Below are positions 1 through 8,713 of a DNA stretch of 11,525 bases, one piece after another. The position numbers and the translations under genes are program-made. This DNA is from Pigoraptor vietnamica. Taxonomy: Eukaryota; Opisthokonta; Filasterea. The stretch is from assembly GCA_943704525.1 (NCBI GenBank), contig CALSCQ010001440.1, positions 1 to 11,525 on the forward strand, given 5' to 3'. The stretch's first letter is position 1, and each line of letters opens with the position of its first letter. The notes beneath the pieces were generated by a model. The model saw nothing but the letters and a program-made list of their open reading frames with translations, ran no database searches and was not told the DNA's origin.

Positions 1-147
1 CCGAATCAACTCCGCCAAAGTTACTTGCCTTGTTCAAAATTTGCCCAGGCTCGCAATCGAAAACCGACCCCAGCAGCTCCTCTGCCCTCTATCATGGCTC
101 GCCTCCCGCGCCTCGTTGCGGCCTTCGAAGACGACAAGCCTCCCCAC

Positions 148-520
148 GGAAAGACGCCCGCGCAACTCGCCGACGTCATATGTGCGGGCGACGGCGTCCG
201 CCTGACCCCCGTGCCCACCGCCCCCTGGCACTTTGAAGTGTTCTCTCTCGCGCCTCGCTTTCCAGCGCGTGCTCTCCGGCGCCCGTTTCACTCTGGATCT
301 CGTCAAGGGGACGTCAGTCCCTGCCCTCGTCGAGCTGCGCATCAACGACCCGGACGTCGCCTTCATCGCCAGTGCTGAGGACCGCGCCGCGATCATCCAG
401 AAGGCCGCCTTGGACTTTGGCGTGTGCCTTGGCAAGACTGCGGTGCGTGGTGCTACGGGGTTCGCTTGCAGCGACCTCGGCGAGGTCCGCTTCCTCTGTG
501 GCAAGTGCGTCTGCGTCGCG
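148..520 (+). other. Domain repeat copy 1 (degenerate, frameshifted)
   Basis: First unit of the tandem pair. It begins near TPAQLADVI and contains GVRLTPVPTAPWHFEV in frame 1. It resumes in frame 2 with a segment ending SAEDRAAIIQKA and then RFLCGKCV. Compared with copy 2, the stretch between HFEV and the following FDLV/LDLV is 64 nt instead of 93 nt, a net loss of 29 nt that explains the frame change. Confidence 0.6.
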
Positions 521-812
521 GGACAGGACCTTCGTTCCGCACTGGGAGTCCGCCGCGCCCTCAGTCGTCGTCGACAATTCGACGCCCACGGCCCCCACGT
601 CCATGCAGCGCACCGACAAGTCCCAACACAGCGCAGACGAGGACAGCCCTGCGTTACCCCTCGTTTCTAATGATGGGCTGTCGATGGTGTCTGTGAACAC
701 CGGCCCAAGTGACACTGTGCCGGGTCCCACGCCTGTCGCGCAGCGCAAGGATCGGACGCCACGCGTCGTTGCGAAGTTCTTCATAAGGTCTCCCGACTCC
801 GAGTTCAACTAG

Positions 813-1274
813 ACGCCGGACGATCTTGCCGCCGTCATCCTCGCCAGCGACGGCGTTCGCCTGACGCCAGTTCCCGATGCGCCCTGGCACTTTGAAGTGG
901 ACTCGCTTGACGACGCGGTGCGCCTTTGCAGCAGCGCCAACCATCGATATCGCCACCTCGGCGCCACATCCCTGCTCTCATTCGACCTCGTCCACCCGCC
1001 GAGGGAGCCTGCCGTCATTCTTCGTTACGGTGGCGGGATGGGCTTCAAGGCGAGTGCTGAGGACCGCGCTGCCATCGTCAAAGCGATTGCCGCTGACTAC
1101 GGCGTCGTCCTTGGAGAGAGTCCGGACGGCAACACGGCTGCGTTCACGTGCGCCACACCCAAGGAGGCGCGCTTTTTGTGCAAACGTTGTGTGCAATTTG
1201 TCGGAAAACCGCCGCGGAACTTTTTCGAACACTTGGCCGTTCGTCGTTCCGAGCCGGTTGCCCACATAGGTTAA
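813..1274 (+). other. Domain repeat copy 2 (intact frame after a TAG)
   Basis: Second unit, open in one frame for 153 codons after the TAG at 810-812. It reads TPDDLAAVILASDGVRL, then PVPDAPWHFEVDSLDDAVRL, SAEDRAAIVKA, RFLCKRCV and a short tail to TAA. It is the best template for homology searches because it is undamaged. There is no ATG at its beginning, so it is not a convincing separate gene. Confidence 0.6.
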
Positions 1275-1275
1275 G

Positions 1276-1317
1276 TTGAAGTACGGCGCATGCGAATTAA
1301 AGTACGGCGCGTACGAA
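1276..1317. repeat. Two-copy 21-bp tandem repeat
   Basis: Two adjacent 21-bp units (1276-1296 and 1297-1317) share the core AAGTACGGCGC followed by a short alternating stretch and CGAA. They differ at about four positions. The repeat starts immediately after the end of the decayed gene. The cores GCGCATGC and GCGCGTAC are near-palindromic. No function can be assigned. Confidence 0.7.
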
Positions 1318-1790
1318 CTGAAGCGCCTTGATCTTCAGCATGCGCGACGGTCGTGCAGTCACATTCGCGTGTATAGGCGCTGTTGGGAGTCCTTTTCTCA
1401 GGCTCCGTGAACGCAGTAAATCTTAAATATTAAAATTTTAGTTATTTTATACTTTAATTGTATTCTGTGTGCCAGGCTCAGTACATTCCGTTGTCTTGCA
1501 GTTCATTGGACAGCTCCAGTAACCACAGCCCCACATCCCGCCCCGCGGACAGCCGAGACCCAAGCCAGCATCAATGACATTGGACGTCTGTCGCCAGCAC
1601 CAAGGGACTCGCGACGTGCAAAAGTGAGAATGTTCGATTTGTCGATTGAAACGCCGTCGTCGGCATAATTACGTGACGCACTGTCGCGACGACAGCGACG
1701 TGCAGTCGCGCACTCGAACCGAGACCTGCGTGAGAGCGGCGCAAAACCCGCCACACATTATGTGCCTCGCACGAAAGTGCCGCGCGAGCC
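1318..1790. other. Intergenic region with AT-rich stretch; 3' flank of the CLC gene
   Basis: No convincing coding sequence. A strongly AT-rich stretch at about 1417-1465 contrasts with the GC-rich surroundings. It lies about 330-370 nt downstream of the CLC stop codon on the minus strand, so it may hold 3' processing signals for that gene. I see no exact AATAAA on the minus strand there, only AT-rich variants. The rest shows nothing I can name. Confidence 0.5.
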
Positions 1791-3153
1791 TCACGACGGT
1801 CCGAGAAGGGGCGCTGTGAGAGACTCGCTCGATTCGGCAACAGTCTCAACTTTTGTCGACGGCACGGCGAAGAAATCGCTCGAGGGTGCGTGAAATGGTC
1901 CACTGTCGTGAGCGCCGTGGGCGATGTCGTGGCGATGTCCGTGGTGTCCCGCCGCAAGAAGGTCTTTCCTTGTGACGATGCCAATTACCTGCGCGTCGGA
2001 GGAGAAGAGGCGTGAGCGAGTTCAACTCCAAACACGATGATTGCAACAGTGCAGCTCACGTGAGAGAATAGCGATGCACGAATTTTCAGATATTACTGCG
2101 CGATGAGAGACACCTACGACTAGACTCCTTCAAGTGCACAATTAATCATTCATAGTTCACACGCGTGTGTACCCCACGCAAATGCCGAACATATCCAGTA
2201 GCACTAATAATCGAAATGGACGCACACGGAACAACACTTCCACCGCCAAGCAGCACATACCCTGTAGCACTTGTCGACAACAACAAGGTGCCGAACGCCG
2301 AGCTGTCGCATGGTGCGATACGACTTGGATGCCGGAAAGGACGCGAGAACGGTCGTCGGGCTGCGGTGCATGTGGAACCCGAGATCGACAGACGAATTGG
2401 CCGAGGGGGCGCGCAGACGGCCTGCGTGGGTGCGTGTAGGGATGGGCTTAGCGAGGAAGGGACCCGTCGTCTATAGGCTCATAACCCATAAGATGGTAGT
2501 GTTGTGCAACACGCCCACGCGGGCCACCCACGCGGGCCACCCACGCAACGCACAAAGTGGACAGTCGTCACAAAGACTCCTAGCCCCAATGTGGAAGGGA
2601 ACCCGTCCATACAGACGCACACAATCGCACGCTGCAAAGCACGAGGGCATTCTACTCACTCTCGTCGTCGAAGCTGTCGGAGCTTGCCGGGACAGACAGT
2701 CCCATGTTGACGAGCAGCGATTCAAGCTGTCTCCGGAGGATGAGTCCGCACAGCTTTCCTTTGTCTTCGCCCTCAATTTCGATGACGGGGAAGCCGTTGT
2801 GAGCACATTGCGCTGCAGGGGCGCACAGTGAGTGTGTGAGGTCGCAGTAAGTGCCGATATGCGCGCGTGCAAACAAATATGCGAACGGTGCCGGGGGGGG
2901 GGGGGGGGGGGGGCGGATAAGTCGTCTCATGGGTATCCGTTCACGTTACCGAGAGTTGTGCGAATAGTGGTTGCATCCGAAACTCGCGGGAGTGTTACGA
3001 CGGGCGATGCCATTGCGCTCCCGGTGTCCTTGAAGTGGAGCACTCGCTTTGGCTCGTGGTCGAGGAAGGGCACCTACGTAAGGAAAAATGGGTGGGCGAG
3101 AGGTGTAACAACCCAACACTGAACAACACCAACACAACAACAACAACAATGCC

Positions 3154-3210
<57 letters not shown>

Positions 3211-6200
3211 CACACAGGGAACGCACTGGCACAGAACCAAATATACACACGCACGCATGCGCGCACACACCGAGCTGCACCTCACCTTGTGTATGTGCAG
3301 CAGCGCGTGGTACAGCGGGTGCGAGAGCAGGTTGCCGACCCACGAGCTGAATATAAGCGCCACAATAATACCGGGCAAAGCATCCGACGATGACGTAATT
3401 TCCGTCATGATGAGCGTGATCGTCATGGTCAGCCGCGCAAAGCCGCCCCAAAAGCCAGCGGCGCCTGCGACGGGCACGTGACACGCGGGTGAGAAAAGTG
3501 CGCAGCCGAAGTTTCATCACATGAAGAACGACGACAGCAAAGTACCAATGACTTGCGCCACGTGCGTGACACGTGGGCGACAAATGCAAGGCTTCAGTTC
3601 GACCGCATGCGCACATAATAGCAACAACAAGACGCCATTCGCGCACGTGTACGTATGATCCTGGGCCCAAAAGGCACACTCTCTCTCGCAATACCGTATG
3701 ACGACAACAGCGCGTCTCATTTGCAGTCTCGCACACATTTTCGCACGCACAGCGACAGTACAGCCTCCGCAGAGAACGCCAACAAGTAGTAGGAAACTGG
3801 AGTAACGGGCCATGTTACGCACCGATGACTGCAAAGAGGCCCGGGTCGACCAGCTGGAGCTTGAGCGGCTGCTTGATGAGCGCATTATAGCCCAACTGCG
3901 GAACAGAATGCGGCAGAGTCAGCGATCGCTCGTAACTGAATTAGAAGAGGGGCGCAAATTCAAGGCAGAGAGAGAACGCGTGCGCAGATCCAGTGTCGGG
4001 AAAACAAGACACGAGTGCATGCATGCACGTGCGCGCGATAGAAGTAACAGAGGCGCACTGTTACACGAAGCTCCATCCGACGCACCGCCGTAAGCCGTCC
4101 GATGGCGGCCCCAAACACGAGCGAAGGCAGCACGGAGCCCGCGGGAATGGCCGTGCCGACGGTGATCGTCATTAGAAAAAAGTAAACAACTGCAAAGACC
4201 ACAAGAACGGGCGGGTCGAAGGTATTGTACACGCCTCGCCGAAGGAGGTTGCGAAGGGCGTTCGAGGGCGTCACCTGGGCATAGGGACGAGGGTAAGAGA
4301 GAGGGACGGATACGAAATGCACTGTCAGCAGAAGAGAAGGTTGAGGCACACACACATACGCGCTCCGCAATGCGGCACACGCACGCGCATTCGTCCACAC
4401 ATACGGCCGCACATTCTAGGGCCACGAAGAACGAGACGCGCACAAGCGACACTCGGCGCCCACCTGCAGGAGGGACATTAACTGGTAGTAACAGGACTCT
4501 CTGTCGGGCACGATGTCGTCCTCCACGCGCATCCCGTCCATGTCGACGAGCAACGCGTACGCACTGATGGGCGCGCACGTGACCGACCCGTTGGCGTTGG
4601 CCGACTCGAGGTAGTTGAGGGAGAGTGCGACTTGGACGTCCCACGGAATGCACAGCTGCGGACGAGATTGAATGAACAAAGGGCGCACATGCGAGCGTAT
4701 TGAACGCGCGCGTGCTCGTTCGACAAAAGAAACAAGGCGAGAAAGCGGCAATTACGGTTGGAGATATGAGGCCACGAATGCACGGAGGGCGCGTGCAGCC
4801 GCCTGACACGCCAAGTGTGTGTGGGCGAGTGAGTGCCATCGCAAGTCCTTCGTGGTTGCGTGCGCGGGGCGTGCACAACTGAGAAACAGGGCCGTCGCAA
4901 TGCAAATCGACTCACGTGCGACATCTGCGAATCGAGGGAGGCTGGGTTCGACAGCGCCGGGTCGCCGCACTTCTCCAGCACCGACGCGTGCTTGAGGGTG
5001 TGCGAGAGGGGCGTGCAGTCGTTCATCGCGCTTGGTATGCACACGACGAGCGTCGTCGTGATGAGCGTCACCAACAGCGCCTCGCCCACGCGGCGGAGGG
5101 GGAATGGCACGACGTACCTGCGACAGTGTTATAGACACGTGAGCCTGAGTTTTGCCGCCGCAACCACTTGTGAGAACTCAACGACTAACGCGATCGTGGG
5201 CACGCATGCATACGTCCAAAGAAGAGGCGCGGAGAAGACACGCCGCCCACACATTTCCAAGCCTTTGCTTCTCACACACTCACATGCATGCCAGCTCACA
5301 CACTCATGAAAAGACACCTTCGCGCGCATATTAGCGCTGCATGTGTAACCCACCGCTCACGCAGCCGCGACAGAACGACGACCGAGTTGTTGAAGGCGGC
5401 GCCGAGAAGCCCGCACACAACGCCCAAAAAAGCGTACGCGAGAATGTCGCCCGGCTGGATCGTCATGACGCATTGCTGCAGAACAAGTGCGTGCGTGAGT
5501 ATGTGTCGAGTGCAAGTGTGCATGTGCGTTCTCCGCGAGCGTGAATGCTTTGTGTTGCGCACATGCCGTTGGTGTGAGCGCGTGTGCGTGCGCGCGTGAG
5601 TGCTTGTGCGGTGCGTGTGCGTGTGCGATGCCCTGCATGGACCCACCGAGTCGTCCGCGTAGAGCGTAAAGTCGAATATGCGCAGCTGCTTGCCCTGATA
5701 CACCAGCGCAGTGAGCCAGTACGCAATCGCCGTCGTCAGGAACGTGCGAAAAATAAGCCGCGGGTGGTACGATGACATCACTTCCTGCAAGGGACGTCAC
5801 AGCGCGGGAATAGGCGTCAGCGAGCGCACACCTTCAGAGTGGTTGTTGCTATTGAAGGCGAAGTCGAAAGTCGACGAGCTAACGTATCCATGCGCACATT
5901 CACAGGCATAAGAGACGAACAAACACACGGTCACGCACTCCCTAAAGCCGCGTACAAGCGTGTGCCAAATACGACACCAGCCGCAGGCAGCGGTCCAGAC
6001 ACGTGCCTCGAGTGTAAACAGAACGCCGGCGAGAGGTGCGTGGAATGCGCTCGCGACGCCCGCCGCGGCCCCTTGCGCAGCAAACACTTGCAAATCGCGG
6101 TCGAACCCCTGCGCGGCAATGCTAGCGCGGACGTTGTGGCCGTCGAACGTCTCGGTGGACGCTGTCGATAAAAGTGCGCGAGTGAGTGTGGACGAGTGCG

Positions 6201-8713
6201 AGTGCGTGTGGGCATCATGAAGTACGTGGGACGCATATGATGGCGACAGCACGACAAAAGCGACTAGTATACGATATGCAGTTTGCAATAGAGCAAGGGG
6301 AGGAGAGCAACACACGCACCCGTCGATTGCGTCTCCGCAACAGCCGCTTCAGCCGCACTTGCGGCGCCAGTCGACCCGTAGTCCCTCTGCGGCGCGCCAA
6401 ATGGCGCGAACGACTCGTTGTAATAGTGGTGATGCTGGCCGTCGGACGAGCGAAAGGCGTCCGGTTCGCCGTTAAAGGCCCGGCGAAGAAGAGAGACGCG
6501 GTTGATGCCGTTGACGAGGAGAACGGCCGTCATGGCGCCCACGTGAATCATCGGGCCTGCGCACGTGCGTCATTGTGCGTTAGCGTGCGCACATGCGTCA
6601 GTGTGAGATTTGTGTGTGCGCGCGTGTGCGCGCGCCCGTGTGGCCAAGTGCGAGTGCATAAGCGAGTGTGTCCGCGTGTGCGTGTGTGCGTGTGTGCGTA
6701 TGTGCGTGTGCGTTTGTGTGTGTGTGTGTGTGCGTGTGTGTGTGTGTCTCGAGGCACGTGAGCCAACGCACGACAGCGGCATTCACCTTCTGGGTCGCAC
6801 ACTGCATGAAAGCCCGATTGCGCAAGGCGATTGTTTGGCCCAGCGCAAAACAAGGGTGACATTGGACGTGAGATATTAAAATTGCGGTGTGTTCGCATCA
6901 AAGATTGCCGCCAATGACAAAAGTGCGACTAAGAAACACAGTGCGCGCGCTCGGAATTCCCACCAAGCCCAGCCCCAACAGCGCAGATGGTCCCAAGACA
7001 CTTGACGACAAGCGTGCGCAGCGTCCACGTCGCACTCATGCACGCGCCGTTGAGGTATGCGAGCACCTGGGGGACGAGTGTGCAGAGAAGGAGCGATTAT
7101 CAGCAGGAAGGCGTGTGGTAATGCGGGTATGTGCGTGCATGCGTATGTGTGCGGGCGTGGGAGTGAGTGTGTACGTCTCTGTGTGTGTGATGTCGCGTAA
7201 AGTGCGCGTGTGCGCGTGTATGCGTGTGTACGTATGTGTGGGATAGCATCTTACCTCCACAATACCCGTGCCGCATGAGCCTGGCTCGTACAGCACGCCC
7301 AGCACTGCGAGGAGCACGAGCCCCATAGTGAAAGCCTGAGGAACGACGACAAAGGCCTTAGTGCGAATGCAAAACAGAGGCGGCGGTGGCGCAGTTGTGT
7401 GCGAGTCGTTGTCGCTATGCTCCGATTCACTGACTCGTGAACGGAGGGCTCGTAGGGTTGCTTTGTACAGGACACGAAGTGGAGATCGAAATGTGGGGGA
7501 ACGCGAGAGGGATACACCAGCGTACCTGAGTGTAGAGCCAAGCCAGTCCAAGGTCGCCGTTGCTGGTGTCTGACGCACAGCGGCAGTTAAAGAATGCGGG
7601 TACATGCATGGAGAGAAACGGTGCACGTTGCGTGTGTAACCGCGCGAGTGCGCATGTGGCTGTGTATATATGTGCATGGGTCTGGTGCGTGTATGTGTGC
7701 GTATATATGTGTGTGTGTGTGTGTGTGGGGGGGTCCGTGTGTGTGTACGTGTGCGTGCGTACGCGTGCGTGCGCGTCCGTGTGTGCATGCATGCGCATGT
7801 GAGCATGTACGCGTGGTCGCGTGTGGCGGATACTCTCAAAGATGATCGTCCCCGTCTTGAACTTGGCGAGCTTGTCGGACGCTTTGTGCACGCCGAGGAA
7901 TATGAGCGACACGAGGCACGCAACCACCACGGAGACAAAGTAACGCGCGCTCCGCTGTAACAGGACGGTCTGCGAAGGGTGCGCTGGGGCCATGAGGTCG
8001 TGTGGGCGCATCGCGCGTCACGTGCTGGCGAGACGGCGTGCGCGTACGCAAACCAACACCCGCCCACAGGCATGCACACGTGTACTCAGACTTGCACGCC
8101 ATTGGCACACAGTCACGCGCATATACTTCTCACGCGCACTCACACTCGCGCAGCCCGCACACAAAACGCAGCACACACACACACACGCGCGTCCACGCAC
8201 CCTCTTCGTCTGCATGGCCATCTTTTCCTTGACGGCGACAGAGTCGAGTATCTCCGTGTCCATCGACTGCCCTGCGTGCAGCGCAGCCCACTTCCCCCGA
8301 TAGTCAAACAGGTCGTTCCATAAGTACCGCCGCACGCGAGAGGCGACGCTCGGCGTCCCCTGGAGGCGCAGAGCGAAGCAAGTGTCAGTGGGCTCCAATA
8401 GAGAGCTCTTCCCATTGCAGCCGGCGGAACTGGCTCGCTGGGCGTCGGGTGTTGCACCGTCGCGCAGCTCACCTCCTTCCCGTCTTTAAGCATCTTCACT
8501 AGCGTCGCAGAGCGCTGGCGAAGCACTCCTGTCGCATATGCACGGCCTTTTTTTTTTAAGCTGCGCGTGTGTGCCGGGATGTCGGACACGTCGGGACGGC
8601 GTGGGACAGTCTTGCTCCACTTCGGCCCAGGTGTCAACACAGAATCACGTGACCAAGCGGTAACGCCGGCGAAGTGAAGCGCCCAACGACTCCCGTTTTT
8701 TACACAGTGCCAT
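1791..8713 (-). CDS. CLC-family chloride channel or Cl-/H+ exchanger, 21 exons, two CBS domains
   Basis: Exons (minus strand, 5' to 3'): 8713-8649, 8560-8473, 8359-8201, 7954-7834, 7569-7526, 7335-7255, 7066-6964, 6801-6787, 6556-6320, 6161-6007, 5784-5647, 5475-5354, 5117-4916, 4655-4464, 4274-4086, 3895-3823, 3464-3286, 3073-2950, 2812-2660, 2421-2261, 1988-1791. Total 2799 nt, 932 aa, all phases compatible. Landmarks: GTGIVE (181-186, selectivity helix D), PEGPMIHVGA with gating Glu225, AFHAPLAGVLFTLEE with proton Glu357, AIPAGSVLPSL (616-626), FWGGFARLTMT, VGNLLSHPLYHALLHIHKVPFL, CBS1 around NGFPVIEIEG and GLILRRQL, CBS2 with LGVRHLVVVD and VIGIVTRKDLL. Both glutamates suggest an exchanger. 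The core and the KVPFL linker resemble the CLC-6/7/plant subgroup, which usually acts in endosomes, lysosomes or vacuoles. The exon 4 acceptor could instead give a start at 7969 (five more residues). The N-terminus is the weakest part: exon 1 and its intron are tentative, and the start could be 8493 or upstream ATGs at 8755, 8824 or 8830. Confidence 0.9.
2516..2546. repeat. 13-bp tandem repeat, about 2.4 copies
   Basis: The unit CACGCGGGCCACC is repeated at 2516-2528 and 2529-2541 and then begins a third time. It lies within the CLC intron 2422-2659. Confidence 0.85.
2893..2913. repeat. Poly(G) run of 21 nt
   Basis: Perfect G homopolymer inside the CLC intron 2813-2949; poly(C) on the sense strand. 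It can form a G-quadruplex on the plus strand. It lies about 80 nt from the acceptor, so it is not the polypyrimidine tract proper. Confidence 0.95.
3156..3206. repeat. (GA)n microsatellite, about 25 units
   Basis: A perfect 51-nt GA run in the CLC intron 3074-3285. In the sense direction it is (CT)n, a long pyrimidine tract. Next to it at 3122-3149 is a CAA-rich stretch (GTT in sense). Confidence 0.95.
4345..4408. repeat. CA/CG alternating tract in CLC intron
   Basis: Imperfect (CA)n mixed with CG steps on the plus strand, within intron 4275-4463; GT-rich on the sense strand. Confidence 0.7.
5500..5632. repeat. GT/GC alternating purine-pyrimidine tract in CLC intron
   Basis: Imperfect GT/GC repeat (GTGTGCGTGCGCGCGTGAGTG and similar) within intron 5476-5646; CA-rich on the sense strand. 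Confidence 0.75.
5785..6006 (-). other. Probable GC-AG intron of the CLC gene
   Basis: The upstream exon ends in ...FTLE (GAG at 6009-6007) and the next begins EVMSSYHPRL at 5784, after a clean TTGCAG acceptor. The CLC family requires LEE here. The only junction giving this frame uses the donor GAG|GCACGT, a GC donor. The nearby GT at GTGTCT would shift the frame. The intron is 222 nt. Confidence 0.75.
6320..6556 (-). other. CLC exon 9 with a long His/Tyr/Ala-rich insertion
   Basis: The exon starts with the end of the GEGP motif and helix E (GPMIHVGAMTAVLLVNG). It then runs into about 55 residues with low similarity to the family: FRSSDGQHHHYYNES, a Gly/Ser stretch and the Ala-rich ASAAEAAVAE. 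The next exon adds about 22 more residues before DLQVFAAQGAAAG resumes the core. In familiar CLC proteins this connection is much shorter (family knowledge, not measured here). The insertion should lie in the loop between helices E and F. Confidence 0.8.
6600..6748. repeat. GT-rich microsatellite in CLC intron
   Basis: About 150 nt of mostly alternating GT with GC steps, with its purest part at 6714-6747, inside intron 6557-6786. On the sense strand it is (CA)n. Confidence 0.85.
6787..6801 (-). other. 15-nt microexon encoding the CLC gating-glutamate motif
   Basis: Flanked by an acceptor CAG (6804-6802) and donor GTGAAT (6786-6781). With one G from the upstream exon (ending 6964) and GC from the downstream exon (starting 6556), it reads V-C-D-P-E-G. 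This gives AGL-VCDPE-GPMIHVGA, which restores the family motif G-x-E-G-P. Without it the upstream and downstream exons join as AGL-GPMIH, still in frame but without the glutamate. Identification rests on phase, splice sites and motif completion together. Confidence 0.8.
7120..7242. repeat. GT-rich microsatellite in CLC intron
   Basis: Imperfect GT/GC repeat within intron 7067-7254; CA-rich on the sense strand. Confidence 0.75.
7616..7816. repeat. Long GT-rich microsatellite in CLC intron
   Basis: About 200 nt of alternating GT/GC/AT steps, with (GT)n at about 7707-7728 and again at 7738-7747, within intron 7570-7833; (CA)n on the sense strand. Confidence 0.8.
8068..8200. repeat. CA-rich microsatellite in CLC intron
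   Basis: Imperfect CA/CG repeat on the plus strand with perfect (CA)n at 8172-8186, within intron 7955-8200 and adjoining its donor; (GT)n on the sense strand, opposite in polarity to the tract in the next intron. Confidence 0.8.

Larger units (their letters stand above)
1..1274 (+). pseudogene. Decayed gene with two tandem copies of an unrecognised ~140-residue domain
   Basis: I do not recognise the family. Two homologous units can be read. Copy 1 lies at about 148-520 and copy 2 at 813-1274. Both carry the blocks DGVRLTPVPxAPWHFEV, then SAEDRAAI(I/V), then RFLCxxCV, at similar spacing and with high nucleotide identity in the first block. The frame is broken. Copy 1 starts in frame 1, open to the left edge, with a possible ATG at 94. 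After HFEV it continues in frame 2, because the stretch to the next shared block is 29 nt shorter than in copy 2. Near 500-560 the likely Ser/Thr/Pro-rich linker moves to frame 3. A TAG at 810-812 then sits just before copy 2, which continues in the same frame to a TAA at 1272. Two frame changes plus one nonsense codon point to a pseudogene. An unseen intron, a sequencing error or a recoded TAG cannot be fully excluded. The 5' end may lie outside the window. Confidence 0.6.
2261..3073 (-). other. CBS1-CBS2 regulatory region of the CLC protein (four exons including the last)
   Basis: Exon 18 carries the start of CBS1 (TGSAMASPVVTLPRV), exon 19 its core (CAHNGFPVIEIEG, CGLILRRQL), exon 20 the start and middle of CBS2 (VDLGFHMHRSPTTV, RQLGVRHLVVVD), and exon 21 (1988-1791) its end (VIGIVTRKDLL). 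The reading frame has a TAG at 2654-2652 that could pass for the protein end. It overlaps a strong GTGAGT donor (2659-2654), and the next exon in the right phase supplies CBS2. The linker between the two CBS domains is short, about 30 residues. CBS pairs in CLC proteins bind adenine nucleotides in some members. The last exon adds a His-rich (HHGHRHDIAHGAH), then Ser-rich tail of about 50 residues. Confidence 0.85.

Noticed and set aside
810-812. TAG as a reassigned sense codon
   Set aside because: The three intact genes all end in TGA and use no in-frame TAG or TAA, and the same locus has two frame changes. Gene decay is the simpler explanation, though recoding is not excluded.
2652-2654. TAG as the natural stop of the CLC protein after CBS1
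   Set aside because: It lies inside a strong GTGAGT donor (2659-2654). The next exon, in the matching phase, supplies the missing CBS2 domain, so the stop is intronic.
3919-4905. 328-codon minus-strand open frame
   Set aside because: It runs through several CLC exons and introns in the wrong frame; the true exons read in other frames with correct splice sites.
6186-6761. Plus-strand Cys/Val-rich open frame
   Set aside because: Translation of a (GT)n repeat and antisense of CLC exon 9.
6556-6964. Direct joining of the flanking CLC exons without the microexon as the main form
   Set aside because: It is in frame but loses the gating glutamate and shortens the conserved G-x-E-G-P motif. Kept only as a possible alternative isoform.
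7036-8079. 347-codon minus-strand open frame rich in His/Thr/Arg
   Set aside because: Most of it is translation of (CA)n microsatellite; only the part corresponding to exon 6 (7335-7255) is real coding sequence.
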